Assembly: GCA_947258565.1 (NCBI GenBank)
Contig: CAMYJB010000009.1
Location: forward strand, 1-64,000
Direction of reading: 5' to 3'
Length of the DNA: 64,000 nt
Origin: an uncultured Woeseiaceae bacterium
GTDB taxonomy: Bacteria; Pseudomonadota; Gammaproteobacteria; Steroidobacterales; Woeseiaceae
Shown: positions 1 through 8,186 of the stretch, one piece after another
Layout: each line of letters begins with the position of its first letter
Position numbering within the stretch: position 1 is the first letter of the stretch
Program-made: the position numbers and the translations under genes
Notes under the pieces: model-generated
The model's database searches: none
Told to the model about the DNA's origin: nothing
Seen by the model: the letters and a program-made list of their open reading frames with translations, nothing else

Positions 1-275
1 TTGTCATTGACGAATGTGCGTATGGCGCCCGACTGCTCCACGACAAACCAGCGCGTGGCGTCTCCCGGCGCCTGCTGCAGGGACACCGGCGCGGCAGGTA
101 CCGGTGTGACGCCGGCGAATACCTGCTGCAATTCGACCTGCGGCGCTGCAGCCGGCGGTGGCGGTGGCGGCGGCGACGGCGGCGACAATGCAGGCCCGTC
201 ACCTCCGCTCCCCCCGCAGGCGGATAGCAGCAGCGCGAGCGCAGGAATACAGCCAACGAGACGTTGTTTGCCCAT
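1..275 (-). CDS. Secreted lipoprotein, PQQ-dependent sugar dehydrogenase-like (N-terminus only)
   Basis: The gene runs off the left edge, so only the first 91 codons are visible. ATG at 275-273 follows a GGAGAGAT ribosome site. The product opens with a lipoprotein signal peptide (lipobox LLSAC, Cys at about residue 20), then a low-complexity Gly/Ser and poly-proline linker. It continues with VFAGVTPVPAAPVSLQQAPG and RWFVVEQSGAIRTF, which resembles the first blade of soluble aldose/glucose-sorbosone dehydrogenases (a six-bladed propeller using PQQ). The lipobox and linker are seen directly. The enzymatic assignment is an inference from a short stretch. Whether it is outer-membrane anchored and catalytically intact cannot be judged here. 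Confidence 0.6.
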   Translation of the reverse strand, partial: MGKQRLVGCIPALALLLSACGGSGGDGPALSPPSPPPPPPPAAAPQVELQQVFAGVTPVPAAPVSLQQAPGDATRWFVVEQSGAIRTFVND

Positions 276-380
276 AGCGATCTCTCCGGTGGTTGCCGCC
301 CTAGGATAGGGTCCACGGCCTTCACTGTCACGATGTCGCCGAATGCCGACGCGGAATTCCTGTACCTGGGTCACACTCGT

Positions 381-590
381 GTCGAGTCGATCGACCTATA
401 CTGAAAATGCGTCGAAAGATGCAGGAAAAATCGACATATTCGAGCAACCTGTCGATCCGGTCGACACGTGCGACAAATGTGTCGATATTTCGGGAAATTC
501 TCGACATAAATGAAAAACGCGTCGATATGATCGACATGTGTCACAAATATGTCGATTTTTTTTATTTTTTTCGACATATTTGCCATAAGA
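381..590. repeat. Three degenerate 70-bp units of helically phased GTCGA/TCGAC half-sites
   Basis: GTCGA starts at 381, 411, 451, 481, 521 and 551. TCGAC starts at 391, 431, 461, 501, 531 and 571. All twelve lie on a 10-bp grid, and the pattern repeats every 70 bp (units 381-450, 451-520, 521-590). Each unit holds a 15-bp palindrome (GTCGA-N5-TCGAC) and a 25-bp one (GTCGA-N15-TCGAC). Units two and three match at about two thirds of positions by eye. The tract is AT-richer than its surroundings and ends about 40 bp before the fic start. Spacing and symmetry fit a multi-site operator bound on one face of the helix. An iteron-like replication or partition site is the alternative. Confidence 0.8.
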
Positions 591-617
591 TACCCGGTAA
601 TTGAACATAAGGTGCGC

Positions 618-1778
618 ATGGAGACCGCTGCAATGCCCGATTTCGACCCGACACTGCCCTACAACGATCTGCCGCCGCTGCCCCCGCCCGCCGAGCAGAT
701 CGAGACCAAGGCAATCCTGAAACAATGTATTTCGGCCCGAGTGGCCCTGGCGGAACTCAAGCAGGCGGCGGAACTCATCCCGAATTCGGCCGTGCTCGTC
801 AACGCCCTGCCGCTGCTCGAGGCGCGCGCCAGCTCCGAGATCGAAAATATCGTCACCACGACCGACAAGCTGTTCGAGTTTGCCGACGTCGCGGAGGACA
901 AGGCCGATGCGGCCACCAAGGAGGCCCTGCGCTACCGAACAGCGCTGTACGAGGGCACGAAGATGGTACAACGGCGCATGCTGACGACCGATATGGCCAT
1001 ACAAATTGTTAGTATAGTCAAGGGCGTAGAGCTTGATCTTCGAGCAGAATCTGGGACCAGGTTAAAGAACCGTGCCTCCGGCGAGGTGATCTATACCCCC
1101 CCGGTGGGACAGAAACGCCTGCAGAAGATGCTCGATAACTGGGCCGAATTCATGCAGAAGAGCACCGATATCGACCCGCTGGTGCGCATGGCGGTGCAGC
1201 ACTACCAGTTCGAGGCCATCCATCCTTTCGCGGATGGCAATGGCCGCACCGGCCGCATTCTCAATATCGTATTCCTCGTCGAACAGGGCCTGCTCGACTC
1301 GCCAATCCTCTACCTGAGCCGATTCATCATCAGCAACAAGGCCGCGTACTACCTGCTTTTGAAGGAGGTGACCCACAAACAGCAGTGGGAGCCCTGGATC
1401 AAGTTCATCCTCGAAGGCGTGGAAGAAACCTGCGTCTGGACGACGGACAAGATCAAATCCATCCGCGAACTCATGGTCCACACGGCCAAGTACGTCCAGC
1501 AGAAACTGCCCAAGATCTACTCCTGGGAACTGGTCGAACTGCTGTTCAGGCAACCCTATTGCCGCATCGGCAACCTCGTCGACGCCGATATCGCGAAGCG
1601 CCAGACCGCGTCGGTCTATCTCAAGCAGCTCTGCGAACTCGGCGTCCTGAAGGAAGTCAAGTCTGGACGCGAGAACATATTCGTGCATCCGAAATACATC
1701 GAACTGCTGACGGGCGAGGAGAACGTCTGGATCTATTACGCGGATATCGACGACGATGACGACGACATTCCGGACTGA
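618..1778 (+). CDS. fic: Fic family protein adenylyltransferase
   Basis: A 386-residue Fic protein that should transfer AMP (or another phosphate-containing group) from a nucleotide to target hydroxyl side chains. The N-terminal Fic_N region includes LPYNDLPPLPP. The inhibitory helix motif (S/T)xxxE(G/N) is present as SSEIEN at residues 72-77, so this is a self-inhibited class II Fic in the style of SoFic. The active-site loop HPFADGNGRTGR (202-213) has every catalytic residue. A winged-helix-like segment near residues 315-370 may bind DNA, and the tail is poly-Asp. ATG at 618 follows AAGGTG; the next in-frame ATG is 633. The phased array directly upstream probably controls it. Its 3' end overlaps the convergent gene. 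No separate antitoxin gene is visible. Confidence 0.92.
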   Translation: METAAMPDFDPTLPYNDLPPLPPPAEQIETKAILKQCISARVALAELKQAAELIPNSAVLVNALPLLEARASSEIENIVTTTDKLFEFADVAEDKADAATKEALRYRTALYEGTKMVQRRMLTTDMAIQIVSIVKGVELDLRAESGTRLKNRASGEVIYTPPVGQKRLQKMLDNWAEFMQKSTDIDPLVRMAVQHYQFEAIHPFADGNGRTGRILNIVFLVEQGLLDSPILYLSRFIISNKAAYYLLLKEVTHKQQWEPWIKFILEGVEETCVWTTDKIKSIRELMVHTAKYVQQKLPKIYSWELVELLFRQPYCRIGNLVDADIAKRQTASVYLKQLCELGVLKEVKSGRENIFVHPKYIELLTGEENVWIYYADIDDDDDDIPD

Positions 1779-2527
1779 TCCGCTGCCGTCGACTTGTTGC
1801 CTGCCACGAAATCGTCCGGCATGTAGTCGGACATTTGCTGGTACAGCAGGCCGAAAGCGGACTGGTTCATCGTATCAACGATAATGCCGTCGACATCGCA
1901 ACCGCGGGCCAGTTCGACCAGCCGTTCGAAGGTTCGCCGGAAATTGCGTGTATGACGACGGCGGATCTCCGTATCGTAGAGCAGCGAACCAATGCCGCCC
2001 TCCTCCATGAACTCCATCGACAGGAACTGGCGGGCAAATATCTCCGCATCACCATTCGACGCTTTCTGAAACATCTCGGTGATTTCGTCCCGGTTATAGC
2101 GGTTGCTGCCGACAGGCCCCAGCCCTCCCGCGAACAGCATGCCTGAAATGCCGCCGAGTTGATGCTTGACACTCTCCGCAATCTTGAAAAACGTCTCCTG
2201 GCGCGCGTTCATCTCGGTCGCGGCGATCGCCTGCGTCTGCTTCTCCGACTGTTCCGAGGTTTTCTTCAGCACTTCCGTGTTATTGGCAAGTTCGCGCTGC
2301 TGCATGAAGAGTCCGAGCACGAGCCACAGGAACGCGAGCGGCGCGAACGCGCCCTCGAGAAAGTTGCCGATCACGTCAAGCGTCAGATCCTGGTCCGGGT
2401 CCGCTGCCACGGAAGAAATCACGAACATCAGTCCGCCCGCGATCCAGACGAACGTGACGACGAGACCGAACCAGATGCGCCAGTCACGATCCGAAATAAA
2501 TTTGCGCAGTCGATTGCCTGTGCTCAT
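1736..2527 (-). CDS. Hypothetical membrane protein with coiled-coil region
   Basis: 263 residues, family not recognised. Two membrane segments are visible near residues 17-40 and 58-75. They are followed by a charged, coiled-coil-prone stretch (about 76-110) and a soluble domain with many aromatic and acidic residues. This layout resembles phage- or defence-associated DUF4760-like membrane proteins, but I cannot assign it firmly. The C-terminus is a poly-Ser run encoded on the opposite strand from the poly-Asp tail of fic, because the two convergent genes overlap by 43 bp. ATG at 2527 has no strong ribosome site. The divergent neighbour at 2610 is also a membrane protein. Confidence 0.7.
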   Translation of the reverse strand: MSTGNRLRKFISDRDWRIWFGLVVTFVWIAGGLMFVISSVAADPDQDLTLDVIGNFLEGAFAPLAFLWLVLGLFMQQRELANNTEVLKKTSEQSEKQTQAIAATEMNARQETFFKIAESVKHQLGGISGMLFAGGLGPVGSNRYNRDEITEMFQKASNGDAEIFARQFLSMEFMEEGGIGSLLYDTEIRRRHTRNFRRTFERLVELARGCDVDGIIVDTMNQSAFGLLYQQMSDYMPDDFVAGNKSTAADQSGMSSSSSSISA

Positions 2528-2609
2528 AGCATTGTCTAGTTTAAGGCGAAATTGGTGAAATAACCGCCCGCGGCCCGGAGACGGGCGGCGCCTCCGGAGG
2601 AGCTACCGC

Positions 2610-3434
2610 TTGAAAATCGACGGCAGAGTCCTGTACCAGGTATTCAAGTACTCGATTTATGCGCTGCTGACAATCAACGTCTTCGTATTTTTCGGCGAGG
2701 AGTGGCTGGCAGCGCGCCTCGAATACCCGCAGGGTATCGCGGGCGGCGAGTTCTTCAAAGCCTATGCAGCGACTATCGACACGGCGGCCTGGGTGGTCCT
2801 GCTGCTCATGTTCGAGCTGGAAACCTACGTGCTCGAGGACCGGCACTTCACGCGGACGGTACAGCTTTCCCTGCACACGCTTCGGGCCGTGTGTTACCTG
2901 TTCATCGTCTCCGCGTTTTACGGCTATGTGGTCGATGCCGCATACGTGTATCAGACGTCTCCATTGAGTGGCGTCAGCGACCTGTGCGCGCTCGTGGGCC
3001 AGAACTGGTCGTACGCCACGACCTTCGGTGAGTATGCGGAGATCACGGCCGCCAATTGCAGCGCCTTCAGCACTGTCGATACCTTCGTCCGTTTCGACGG
3101 CGTCGCTGCCGTGGTCGACCAGCCTGGGCTCGCCGCGATCCAGTTCCTTGCAATGGTTGATGTCGCCAATGCCGGCGTCTGGTTGCTGGTCGTTCTCCTC
3201 CTCGAGATCGACGTACGCCTGCAGGCCAAGAACCGTTTCGAAGGCATGGCGCTCTACCTGAGCACGGCAGCCAAGATTATCCTCTACTCGGTTCTCGCGC
3301 TGGCCGTCGTCGCCTGGATGCTTACCGGCGACTTCGTCGACTGGTGGGACGCCTTCCTGTGGCTTGTCGCTTTCGTATTCATCGAACTCAACGTCTTCGA
3401 ATGGCGCCAGGAGAGCCACGAGCGCGCCGCCTGA
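2610..3434 (+). CDS. Hypothetical multi-pass membrane protein
   Basis: 274 residues, with hydrophobic segments near 12-30, 58-75, 92-112, 180-205 and 225-265, so about five transmembrane helices in the inner membrane. The start is TTG at 2610, preceded by GGAGGAG at ideal spacing; no upstream ATG fits. The loop between helices three and four has two cysteines (DLCALV and ANCSAF) that could pair in the periplasm. I do not recognise a family. It stands alone, divergent from the gene at 1736-2527 and convergent with queE, so context gives no functional hint. Confidence 0.75.
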   Translation: MKIDGRVLYQVFKYSIYALLTINVFVFFGEEWLAARLEYPQGIAGGEFFKAYAATIDTAAWVVLLLMFELETYVLEDRHFTRTVQLSLHTLRAVCYLFIVSAFYGYVVDAAYVYQTSPLSGVSDLCALVGQNWSYATTFGEYAEITAANCSAFSTVDTFVRFDGVAAVVDQPGLAAIQFLAMVDVANAGVWLLVVLLLEIDVRLQAKNRFEGMALYLSTAAKIILYSVLALAVVAWMLTGDFVDWWDAFLWLVAFVFIELNVFEWRQESHERAA

Positions 3435-3455
3435 TGACGACCTCGCTGCCGCGAA

Positions 3456-4100
3456 CTAGTCGATGCCGAGGAGCTTGTGCGTCTGCAGGCTGAGCCTCCA
3501 GCGGGGGTGATCCAGGCAGTAGTCGACCGTCGCCCTGGTATTGGCGTCACGCTCGTCGTCGTCGAGCGGCTGCAGATAGAAATGGCGGAACTCGAGTGAC
3601 TCGAAACCGGCCGGCTGCGCCTCGTCCTCGACCTGCGGATAGACGAGCTTCAGCTCGTCGCCCGACGTCTGCTGGAGCGCGGCGCTGCCTTTGGGGCTGA
3701 CGCACAGCCAGTCGATGCCGGGCGGCGCCTCGATCGTGCCGTTCGTCTCGACGCCGACTTCGAAGCCGGCGCCGTGCAGGGCATCGATCAGCGGCTCGTC
3801 CAGCTGCAGCAATGGCTCGCCACCCGTGCAAACGACGTACCGGTCGTGGTGGGCCGCCGCAACCGGCCAGGCCGCGACCACTGCGTCGGCGAGTGCACCG
3901 GCCGTCTCGAACTTACCGCCCCCGGGCCCGCCGGTGCCGACGAAGTCGGTATCGCAGAACCTGCACACCGCGTCCGCGCGATGTTGTTCGCGGCCCGACC
4001 AGAGATTGCAGCCGGCAAAGCGCAGGAACACGGCAGGGCGTCCCGTGCGCGCGCCCTCACCCTGCAGCGTGTAGTAGATCTCCCGAACCGTGTACGTCAT
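3456..4100 (-). CDS. queE: 7-carboxy-7-deazaguanine synthase QueE
   Basis: A 214-residue radical-SAM enzyme that converts 6-carboxy-tetrahydropterin to 7-carboxy-7-deazaguanine in queuosine biosynthesis. The cluster ligands are C31, C46 and C49 (CX14CX2C, CNLWSG...CRFCDTDF), the variant known from Burkholderia-type QueE, rather than the canonical CX3CX2C. The SAM-contacting CTGGEPLLQ and the ETNG stretch are intact. ATG at 4100 overlaps the queC stop (ATGA), so translation is coupled. A longer open frame reaches 4172 but lies inside queC and lacks family similarity. It is the last gene of a four-gene operon. Confidence 0.95.
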   Translation of the reverse strand: MTYTVREIYYTLQGEGARTGRPAVFLRFAGCNLWSGREQHRADAVCRFCDTDFVGTGGPGGGKFETAGALADAVVAAWPVAAAHHDRYVVCTGGEPLLQLDEPLIDALHGAGFEVGVETNGTIEAPPGIDWLCVSPKGSAALQQTSGDELKLVYPQVEDEAQPAGFESLEFRHFYLQPLDDDERDANTRATVDYCLDHPRWRLSLQTHKLLGID

Positions 4101-4777
4101 CGAATATCGAGCAGAGGATCGCGCACGCCGGCTTCCGCAAAGCCCCCGGCGCGCAACCGGCACGCCTGGCACTCGCCGCAGGGCGGCCGGCAGCCGTTGT
4201 AGCAGGTATGCGTCAATGCCATCGCCTCCAGCGCGCCGAGCTGCACGGCGAGTTCGACGGTTTCCTTCTTCGTCCGGTGCATCAGGGGCGTGTGGATCAT
4301 GAACTCGCGGTCCATACCGAGCGTGATCGCCTCCTGCAGTGCAGCCATGGTCGCTTCGCGGCAGTCGGGATAGCCGCTGTAGTCCGTCTGCGCGACGCCG
4401 GTCACGAGGTGCCGCGCATCACGCCGATACGCAAACGCCGCCGCGAAGGTTATGAAGATGAGATTGCGTCCCGGCACGAAGGTTACCGGCAGCTCGGTTT
4501 CCTCATCCGCCTCGTCGCTTACCGCGACGGCCGCGTCGGTCAGGGCGTCACCGCCGAGCGCGGCAAACGTGTCGATTGGCAAGCAGACATTCGCTACGCC
4601 GGCCGCGGCGGCCACGTTGCGCGCGCATTCCAGTTCGATGCGATGTTTCTGTCCGTAGTCGAACGTAATGCTCGATACGCTGGCGCGACCGAAACGTTCG
4701 ATCGCCCAGTACAGGCTGGTCGTGGAATCCTGACCGCCGGAGAGCACGACAAGCGCGTTGTCCCGGGGCTGTATCAT
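4097..4777 (-). CDS. queC: 7-cyano-7-deazaguanine synthase QueC
   Basis: A 226-residue PP-loop ATPase that makes preQ0 from QueE's product with ATP and ammonia. The pyrophosphatase loop SGGQDST sits at residues 13-19. The zinc site is the C-terminal set CYNGC...CGEC..C. Length and ends match the family. Its ATG overlaps the stop of the upstream dehydrogenase gene and its stop overlaps the queE start, both as ATGA. QueD and QueF are not in this window, so the rest of the pathway must lie elsewhere. Confidence 0.97.
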   Translation of the reverse strand: MIQPRDNALVVLSGGQDSTTSLYWAIERFGRASVSSITFDYGQKHRIELECARNVAAAAGVANVCLPIDTFAALGGDALTDAAVAVSDEADEETELPVTFVPGRNLIFITFAAAFAYRRDARHLVTGVAQTDYSGYPDCREATMAALQEAITLGMDREFMIHTPLMHRTKKETVELAVQLGALEAMALTHTCYNGCRPPCGECQACRLRAGGFAEAGVRDPLLDIR

Positions 4778-5853
4778 GATCCTTCCCTGCCGGTCTTGCG
4801 CAGCCCGTTCTCAAACTCGCTCCAGTCCGGACGCTCGTGTTTCACGAGATAGTCCCGAGTCAGCTCCTCGGACACGAACCAGAGTCTGTCGGCCATCGCC
4901 ATGTCCTGCAGGTGGCTGTCCCTGACTTCGATCGCGCTGCAGTCCTCGAAATAGCGGCCGCTCGTCGATCCGAGCAGCGGGCTGGTGGCCACGTAACACG
5001 ATGTCGCCGCGCCCGCCTCCACCGACTTCCCGCGCAGGGCTGCGAGCACGCCGAAACCGAACTGCAGGAAGCGATTCACGTTGCGATCGATCTGCGTGTT
5101 AATCACGCCGGGGTGCAGCGAATTGGACGTGATGCGAGTGCCCTTCAGCAACTTGCCGAGTTCGAGCGAAAACAGGACGTTGGCAAGCTTGGAATGACCG
5201 TACGCCAGCGAATCGCTGTAGTTGCGCTCGAGGGTGAGATCATCGAAGCGAATACCGGCTTCCGGCGCACTGCGATATGCCGCGCGACTGGCAACAACGA
5301 CGATGCGCCCCTGCCAGGCAAGAAACAAGCGGTCCAGGAGCCGATTCACGAGCACGAAGTGGCCGAGATGATTGACGAGGAAGTGCTTCTCGACGCCGTC
5401 GACGATCGTCCGCTCGTTACCGCCGCCGCGATAGCCCGCGTTGAGTATCAGCATGTCGACGGGTGAATTGAGCGCTCGTATCGTCTCGGCGCAGCGCACG
5501 ACCGAGTCGAAATCGGCGAGTTCGAGCGCGAGCGGCGTCGTCTTGCCGCGCACCCGCCTGCATGCATCACCGGCACGCTCCAGGGACCGGCTCGTGCCGA
5601 TGACCCAGGCGCCGCGCAGCGCCAGGACGCGCATCGTTTCGAAACCGATTCCCGAGGTGCAGCCGGTCACGACGGCGATCTTGCCGGCCAGGTCGATGCC
5701 TTCGGTTACCTGCTCGGCCGTGGAATCCTCGTCGAAGTCGCTGCGCGGCACTCCGGCGGCGGGCACCTTTTTGTAACCGCTGCAGGCCGTCAGCAGCGGC
5801 GCGGCTGCCATCGCTGCGGAAAGTCCGATGAAGCGCCGACGACCGATGCTCAT
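4774..5853 (-). CDS. SDR-family oxidoreductase with RR/lipobox signal
   Basis: 359 residues. The N-terminus (MSIGRRRFIGLSAAMAAAP) has a twin-arginine-like RRRF and a lipobox LTAC, so the protein is probably exported and lipidated. A Rossmann fold follows: TGCTSGIGFE (nucleotide binding), NAG (in LNAGYRG) and the catalytic YGHSK. This resembles the retinol-dehydrogenase/WW-oxidoreductase-like branch of short-chain dehydrogenases; the substrate is unknown. ATG at 5853 is chosen because it gives the signal peptide; the frame is open to 5955 without one. It overlaps queC by 4 bp and lies 19 bp after the Cys-rich gene. An exported NAD(P)-dependent enzyme beside deazaguanine genes is unexpected. 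Confidence 0.85.
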   Translation of the reverse strand: MSIGRRRFIGLSAAMAAAPLLTACSGYKKVPAAGVPRSDFDEDSTAEQVTEGIDLAGKIAVVTGCTSGIGFETMRVLALRGAWVIGTSRSLERAGDACRRVRGKTTPLALELADFDSVVRCAETIRALNSPVDMLILNAGYRGGGNERTIVDGVEKHFLVNHLGHFVLVNRLLDRLFLAWQGRIVVVASRAAYRSAPEAGIRFDDLTLERNYSDSLAYGHSKLANVLFSLELGKLLKGTRITSNSLHPGVINTQIDRNVNRFLQFGFGVLAALRGKSVEAGAATSCYVATSPLLGSTSGRYFEDCSAIEVRDSHLQDMAMADRLWFVSEELTRDYLVKHERPDWSEFENGLRKTGREGS

Positions 5854-5872
5854 GCGCTGGCGGCCACCTGCG

Positions 5873-6235
5873 TCACGACCGGAACAGCTTTTCGGCCTCA
5901 CCGAGCGATGAGTCCTCATTCTCGGCCGATGCCTCGGCGTCGCCGAACAACGCATCCAGCGACTGTTTCGCCTTGTCGGCCTCGGCCTTTGCCGCCGGAT
6001 CGAAGGCGTTCTCGCTCGGGAGGAACCACTCGCAGAAATTCAGGCGTTCCTTGTCGGCGACGTCCTCGGCATCGTCCTCGAGGCACTGGCGTACCGCCGC
6101 CGGATCGAAATGCCGGCACATCCGGCACACGTGCAGGTGCACGCTGCACTCGGGGCACTCGTCCCTGCGCGAGAGCGGCAGGGACAAGGACGCCAGCGAC
6201 GCGCCGCAGCGAAAACAGGCAATGTTGTGGCTCAT
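5873..6235 (-). CDS. Cys-rich putative zinc-binding protein
   Basis: 120 residues. The N-terminal half has three CxxC pairs (CFRC, CPEC, CRMC) plus further Cys and His residues (HLHVC, CEWF), a likely zinc ribbon. The C-terminal half is acidic and Ala-rich (KAEADKAKQSLDALFGD) with no clear fold. ATG at 6235 is used; the frame extends upstream to 6301 but that part is Arg-rich and unlike a protein start. It is the first gene of the run leading into the dehydrogenase, queC and queE. Function unknown; a role in metal handling or protein interaction is only a guess. Confidence 0.75.
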   Translation of the reverse strand: MSHNIACFRCGASLASLSLPLSRRDECPECSVHLHVCRMCRHFDPAAVRQCLEDDAEDVADKERLNFCEWFLPSENAFDPAAKAEADKAKQSLDALFGDAEASAENEDSSLGEAEKLFRS

Positions 6236-6370
6236 CCCAAAAGTATAGCGCCGCACCCGCCGCGCGCGCGATGCTGTTCTCCGGAGATGCCGATCCCGCA
6301 CGAAAGCGGCAAAGGTCTCGAGCTATTGGCCGTGCGACAAGCGTACCGGCCGCGGACAGCACGCCGCAGA

Positions 6371-6430
6371 TATAAAAGATAAATCACTTTAATAAATTAT
6401 TTTATATATTTGTTTTAATTATTTATTTTC
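6371..6430. other. AT-rich tract between alcohol dehydrogenase and the queCE operon
   Basis: About 60 bp of nearly pure A/T in a GC-rich setting. It covers the last codons of the alcohol dehydrogenase (which ends in Lys-Ile-Asn-Asn) and the upstream region of the Cys-rich gene. Read on the minus strand it offers several TATAAT-like hexamers, so it is a plausible promoter region for the queCE operon. No T-tailed hairpin is present. Confidence 0.4.
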
Positions 6431-7428
6431 AGGACCTTTGCACCACGGATATCACCCCGTCGCAAATCGTTCAATGCCCGGTTGGCGGCCTCCAGCGGAT
6501 AGCTCTGGGTCTCGACATGGAGCGGCACTGCCGCCGCGATCGGCAGGAATTCCGACAGGTCCCGGTGCGTGACGTTGGCGACCGTTTTGATTTCCTTTTC
6601 GAGCCACAGGTGATCTTCGTAACGGATGCCAGCCAGCAGCTCACGATCCGTATCTTCCTTGCGAATCGCATTGATGACCAGCCGCCCGCCCGGCTGCAGC
6701 CGTTCGAGCGCCGCGAGGACGGGTTTCCAGACCGGGGTGGTGTCGATGATCGCCGCGGGCGCCGTGGGCGGCAGCTCCTCGGTATCGCCGCTCCAGTGCG
6801 CCCCGAGTTCGAGGGCGAATCGGCGTTCCCCTGCGCTGCGGGCAAAAACAAAAACCGGGCTGTCCGGATACAGGTGCCGGGCCATTTGCAGAACGAGGTG
6901 CCCCGACCCGCCGAAGCCGGTCAGGCCCAGGGCCTCGCCATTGACGAGCCCGGCGAGCCGCAGCGACCGATAGCCGACGGCGCCGGCGCACATCAGGGGC
7001 GCCGCCTCGATATCGCTGAATACGTCCGGAACAGGGGCTGCATAGGCTTCCGGTACCGTCATCAATTCTGCATAGCCGCCATTGACGTCGCGGCCAGTGG
7101 CGCGGAATGCGGGACTGATATTCTCGGAGTCGGTGCCGTCCGAGGAGTGGATCCAGCCGACACCGACCCGCTCGCCGCGGCGGAAGCGGCGGGCGTTGCG
7201 CCCCGCTGCCACGACCCGCCCCACGACCTCGTGCCCGGGGATTACCGGCAGTGCCGGCGGCAGCGTACGGCCCTCGATCTCGTCGAGTTCGGTGTGACAG
7301 ACACCGCAGGCCGCAACGCGAATCAGGATTTCCGTGTCGCCAGGACTGGGATCGTCGACATCCGCGAGCACCAGGGGCTCGGGATTCGCCTCGAGGCTCG
7401 CGGTCGCCTGCAACAGCATCGCGCGCAT
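6415..7428 (-). CDS. Zinc-type alcohol dehydrogenase family protein lacking structural-zinc cysteines
   Basis: 337 residues of the medium-chain dehydrogenase family. The catalytic zinc ligands look intact: C in ACGVCHTELDEIEG and GHE in PVIPGHEVVG. The nucleotide-binding region has GLTGFGGSGH. The lobe that normally carries four structural-zinc cysteines reads VGWIHSSDGTDSENIS and has none, so that metal site is absent. The product is a zinc-dependent, probably NAD(P)-linked dehydrogenase of unknown substrate. AGGAG stands 7 bp before ATG at 7428. It is divergent from the gene at 7498 with only 69 bp between the starts, so a shared promoter region is likely. Confidence 0.9.
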   Translation of the reverse strand: MRAMLLQATASLEANPEPLVLADVDDPSPGDTEILIRVAACGVCHTELDEIEGRTLPPALPVIPGHEVVGRVVAAGRNARRFRRGERVGVGWIHSSDGTDSENISPAFRATGRDVNGGYAELMTVPEAYAAPVPDVFSDIEAAPLMCAGAVGYRSLRLAGLVNGEALGLTGFGGSGHLVLQMARHLYPDSPVFVFARSAGERRFALELGAHWSGDTEELPPTAPAAIIDTTPVWKPVLAALERLQPGGRLVINAIRKEDTDRELLAGIRYEDHLWLEKEIKTVANVTHRDLSEFLPIAAAVPLHVETQSYPLEAANRALNDLRRGDIRGAKVLKINN

Positions 7429-7497
7429 GATTCTGCTCCTTTACGCTGCGAGTGCCAAAGTATATTGTGCGCCATCAAACGGCTGGCAATAGGTATT

Positions 7498-8091
7498 ATG
7501 CACGGCAACAATCTTCCCCGATCCGTCGTCGCGGCCGCCCTGGACGCCTGCGCGCACGAATCCGAGCGGCTCAACAGCGAACGGATCGCCGACCGCTTCG
7601 GCAGCTACGGCATCGATGTCCTCAGCAGCGAGCCGGGGCTGCGGCGCTCGAATCTGTTCAGCAGCGAGAACGGGGTCCACACCTGCCGCACCTATGCGGT
7701 GGTGCGCTTCGTTGACGAGCCGGACGCGCTGATCGACGCCGAGCACGCACAGATCCTCGCGGGCGAATCGATCGGCGAAATATTCAAGGCGAGCGGCTGG
7801 GAGATTCTCAAGGAGACGCTGCATATCGGTGCCGTTGTGCTCGACGACACGAGCCACCCGGTCGCAGCCCTGATGGGGCTCGAGCGCGGTGCTGACGTGG
7901 CTATGCACATCTACCGCCTGCTGCTCAATAAAAGCGATCAGGCCGTCGAGTACGCAACCCTGATCGAACTGCATCATCCCGAGTACCTGGACCTGCCCGA
8001 CCTCCGCAACCTGTATCCGGTCGATGCCGGCAGCTCCCTGCAACCGCAACAGGTCGAAGCGATGAAGCTTCTGGGTCTGAACGCCGAATAA
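7498..8091 (+). CDS. Conserved hypothetical soluble protein
   Basis: 197 residues with no signal peptide or membrane segment. It has mixed alpha/beta character, with stretches such as RSNLFSSENGVHTCRTYAVV and YATLIELHHPEYL. The layout faintly recalls chorismate-lyase/UTRA-like folds, but I cannot support a family. The codon usage matches neighbouring genes. A much longer open frame starts far upstream at 6517, but it runs antisense through the alcohol dehydrogenase, so ATG at 7498 (after ATAGGT) is the sensible start. Confidence 0.7.
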   Translation: MHGNNLPRSVVAAALDACAHESERLNSERIADRFGSYGIDVLSSEPGLRRSNLFSSENGVHTCRTYAVVRFVDEPDALIDAEHAQILAGESIGEIFKASGWEILKETLHIGAVVLDDTSHPVAALMGLERGADVAMHIYRLLLNKSDQAVEYATLIELHHPEYLDLPDLRNLYPVDAGSSLQPQQVEAMKLLGLNAE

Positions 8092-8186
8092 ACACCCTTC
8101 CATCGCGAGTGTCGGCCGGGGTTTGTCGCTCCTTTCCATTGCGTCTACACTTCCCCTACCTTTGGCGTACGATCGAGGTTTTGGGG

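Noticed and set aside
381..590. CRISPR array
   Set aside because: Units are degenerate along their whole length with short conserved pentamers only; no constant repeat with unique spacers and no cas genes.
396..1004. Minus-strand frame across the array and the fic start
   Set aside because: No ribosome site, no domain, overlaps fic antisense.
6517..8091. A single 524-codon plus-strand frame
   Set aside because: Its first two thirds run antisense to the alcohol dehydrogenase and read like a shadow (Arg/Asp/Gly rich, no domain); only 7498-8091 looks like protein.
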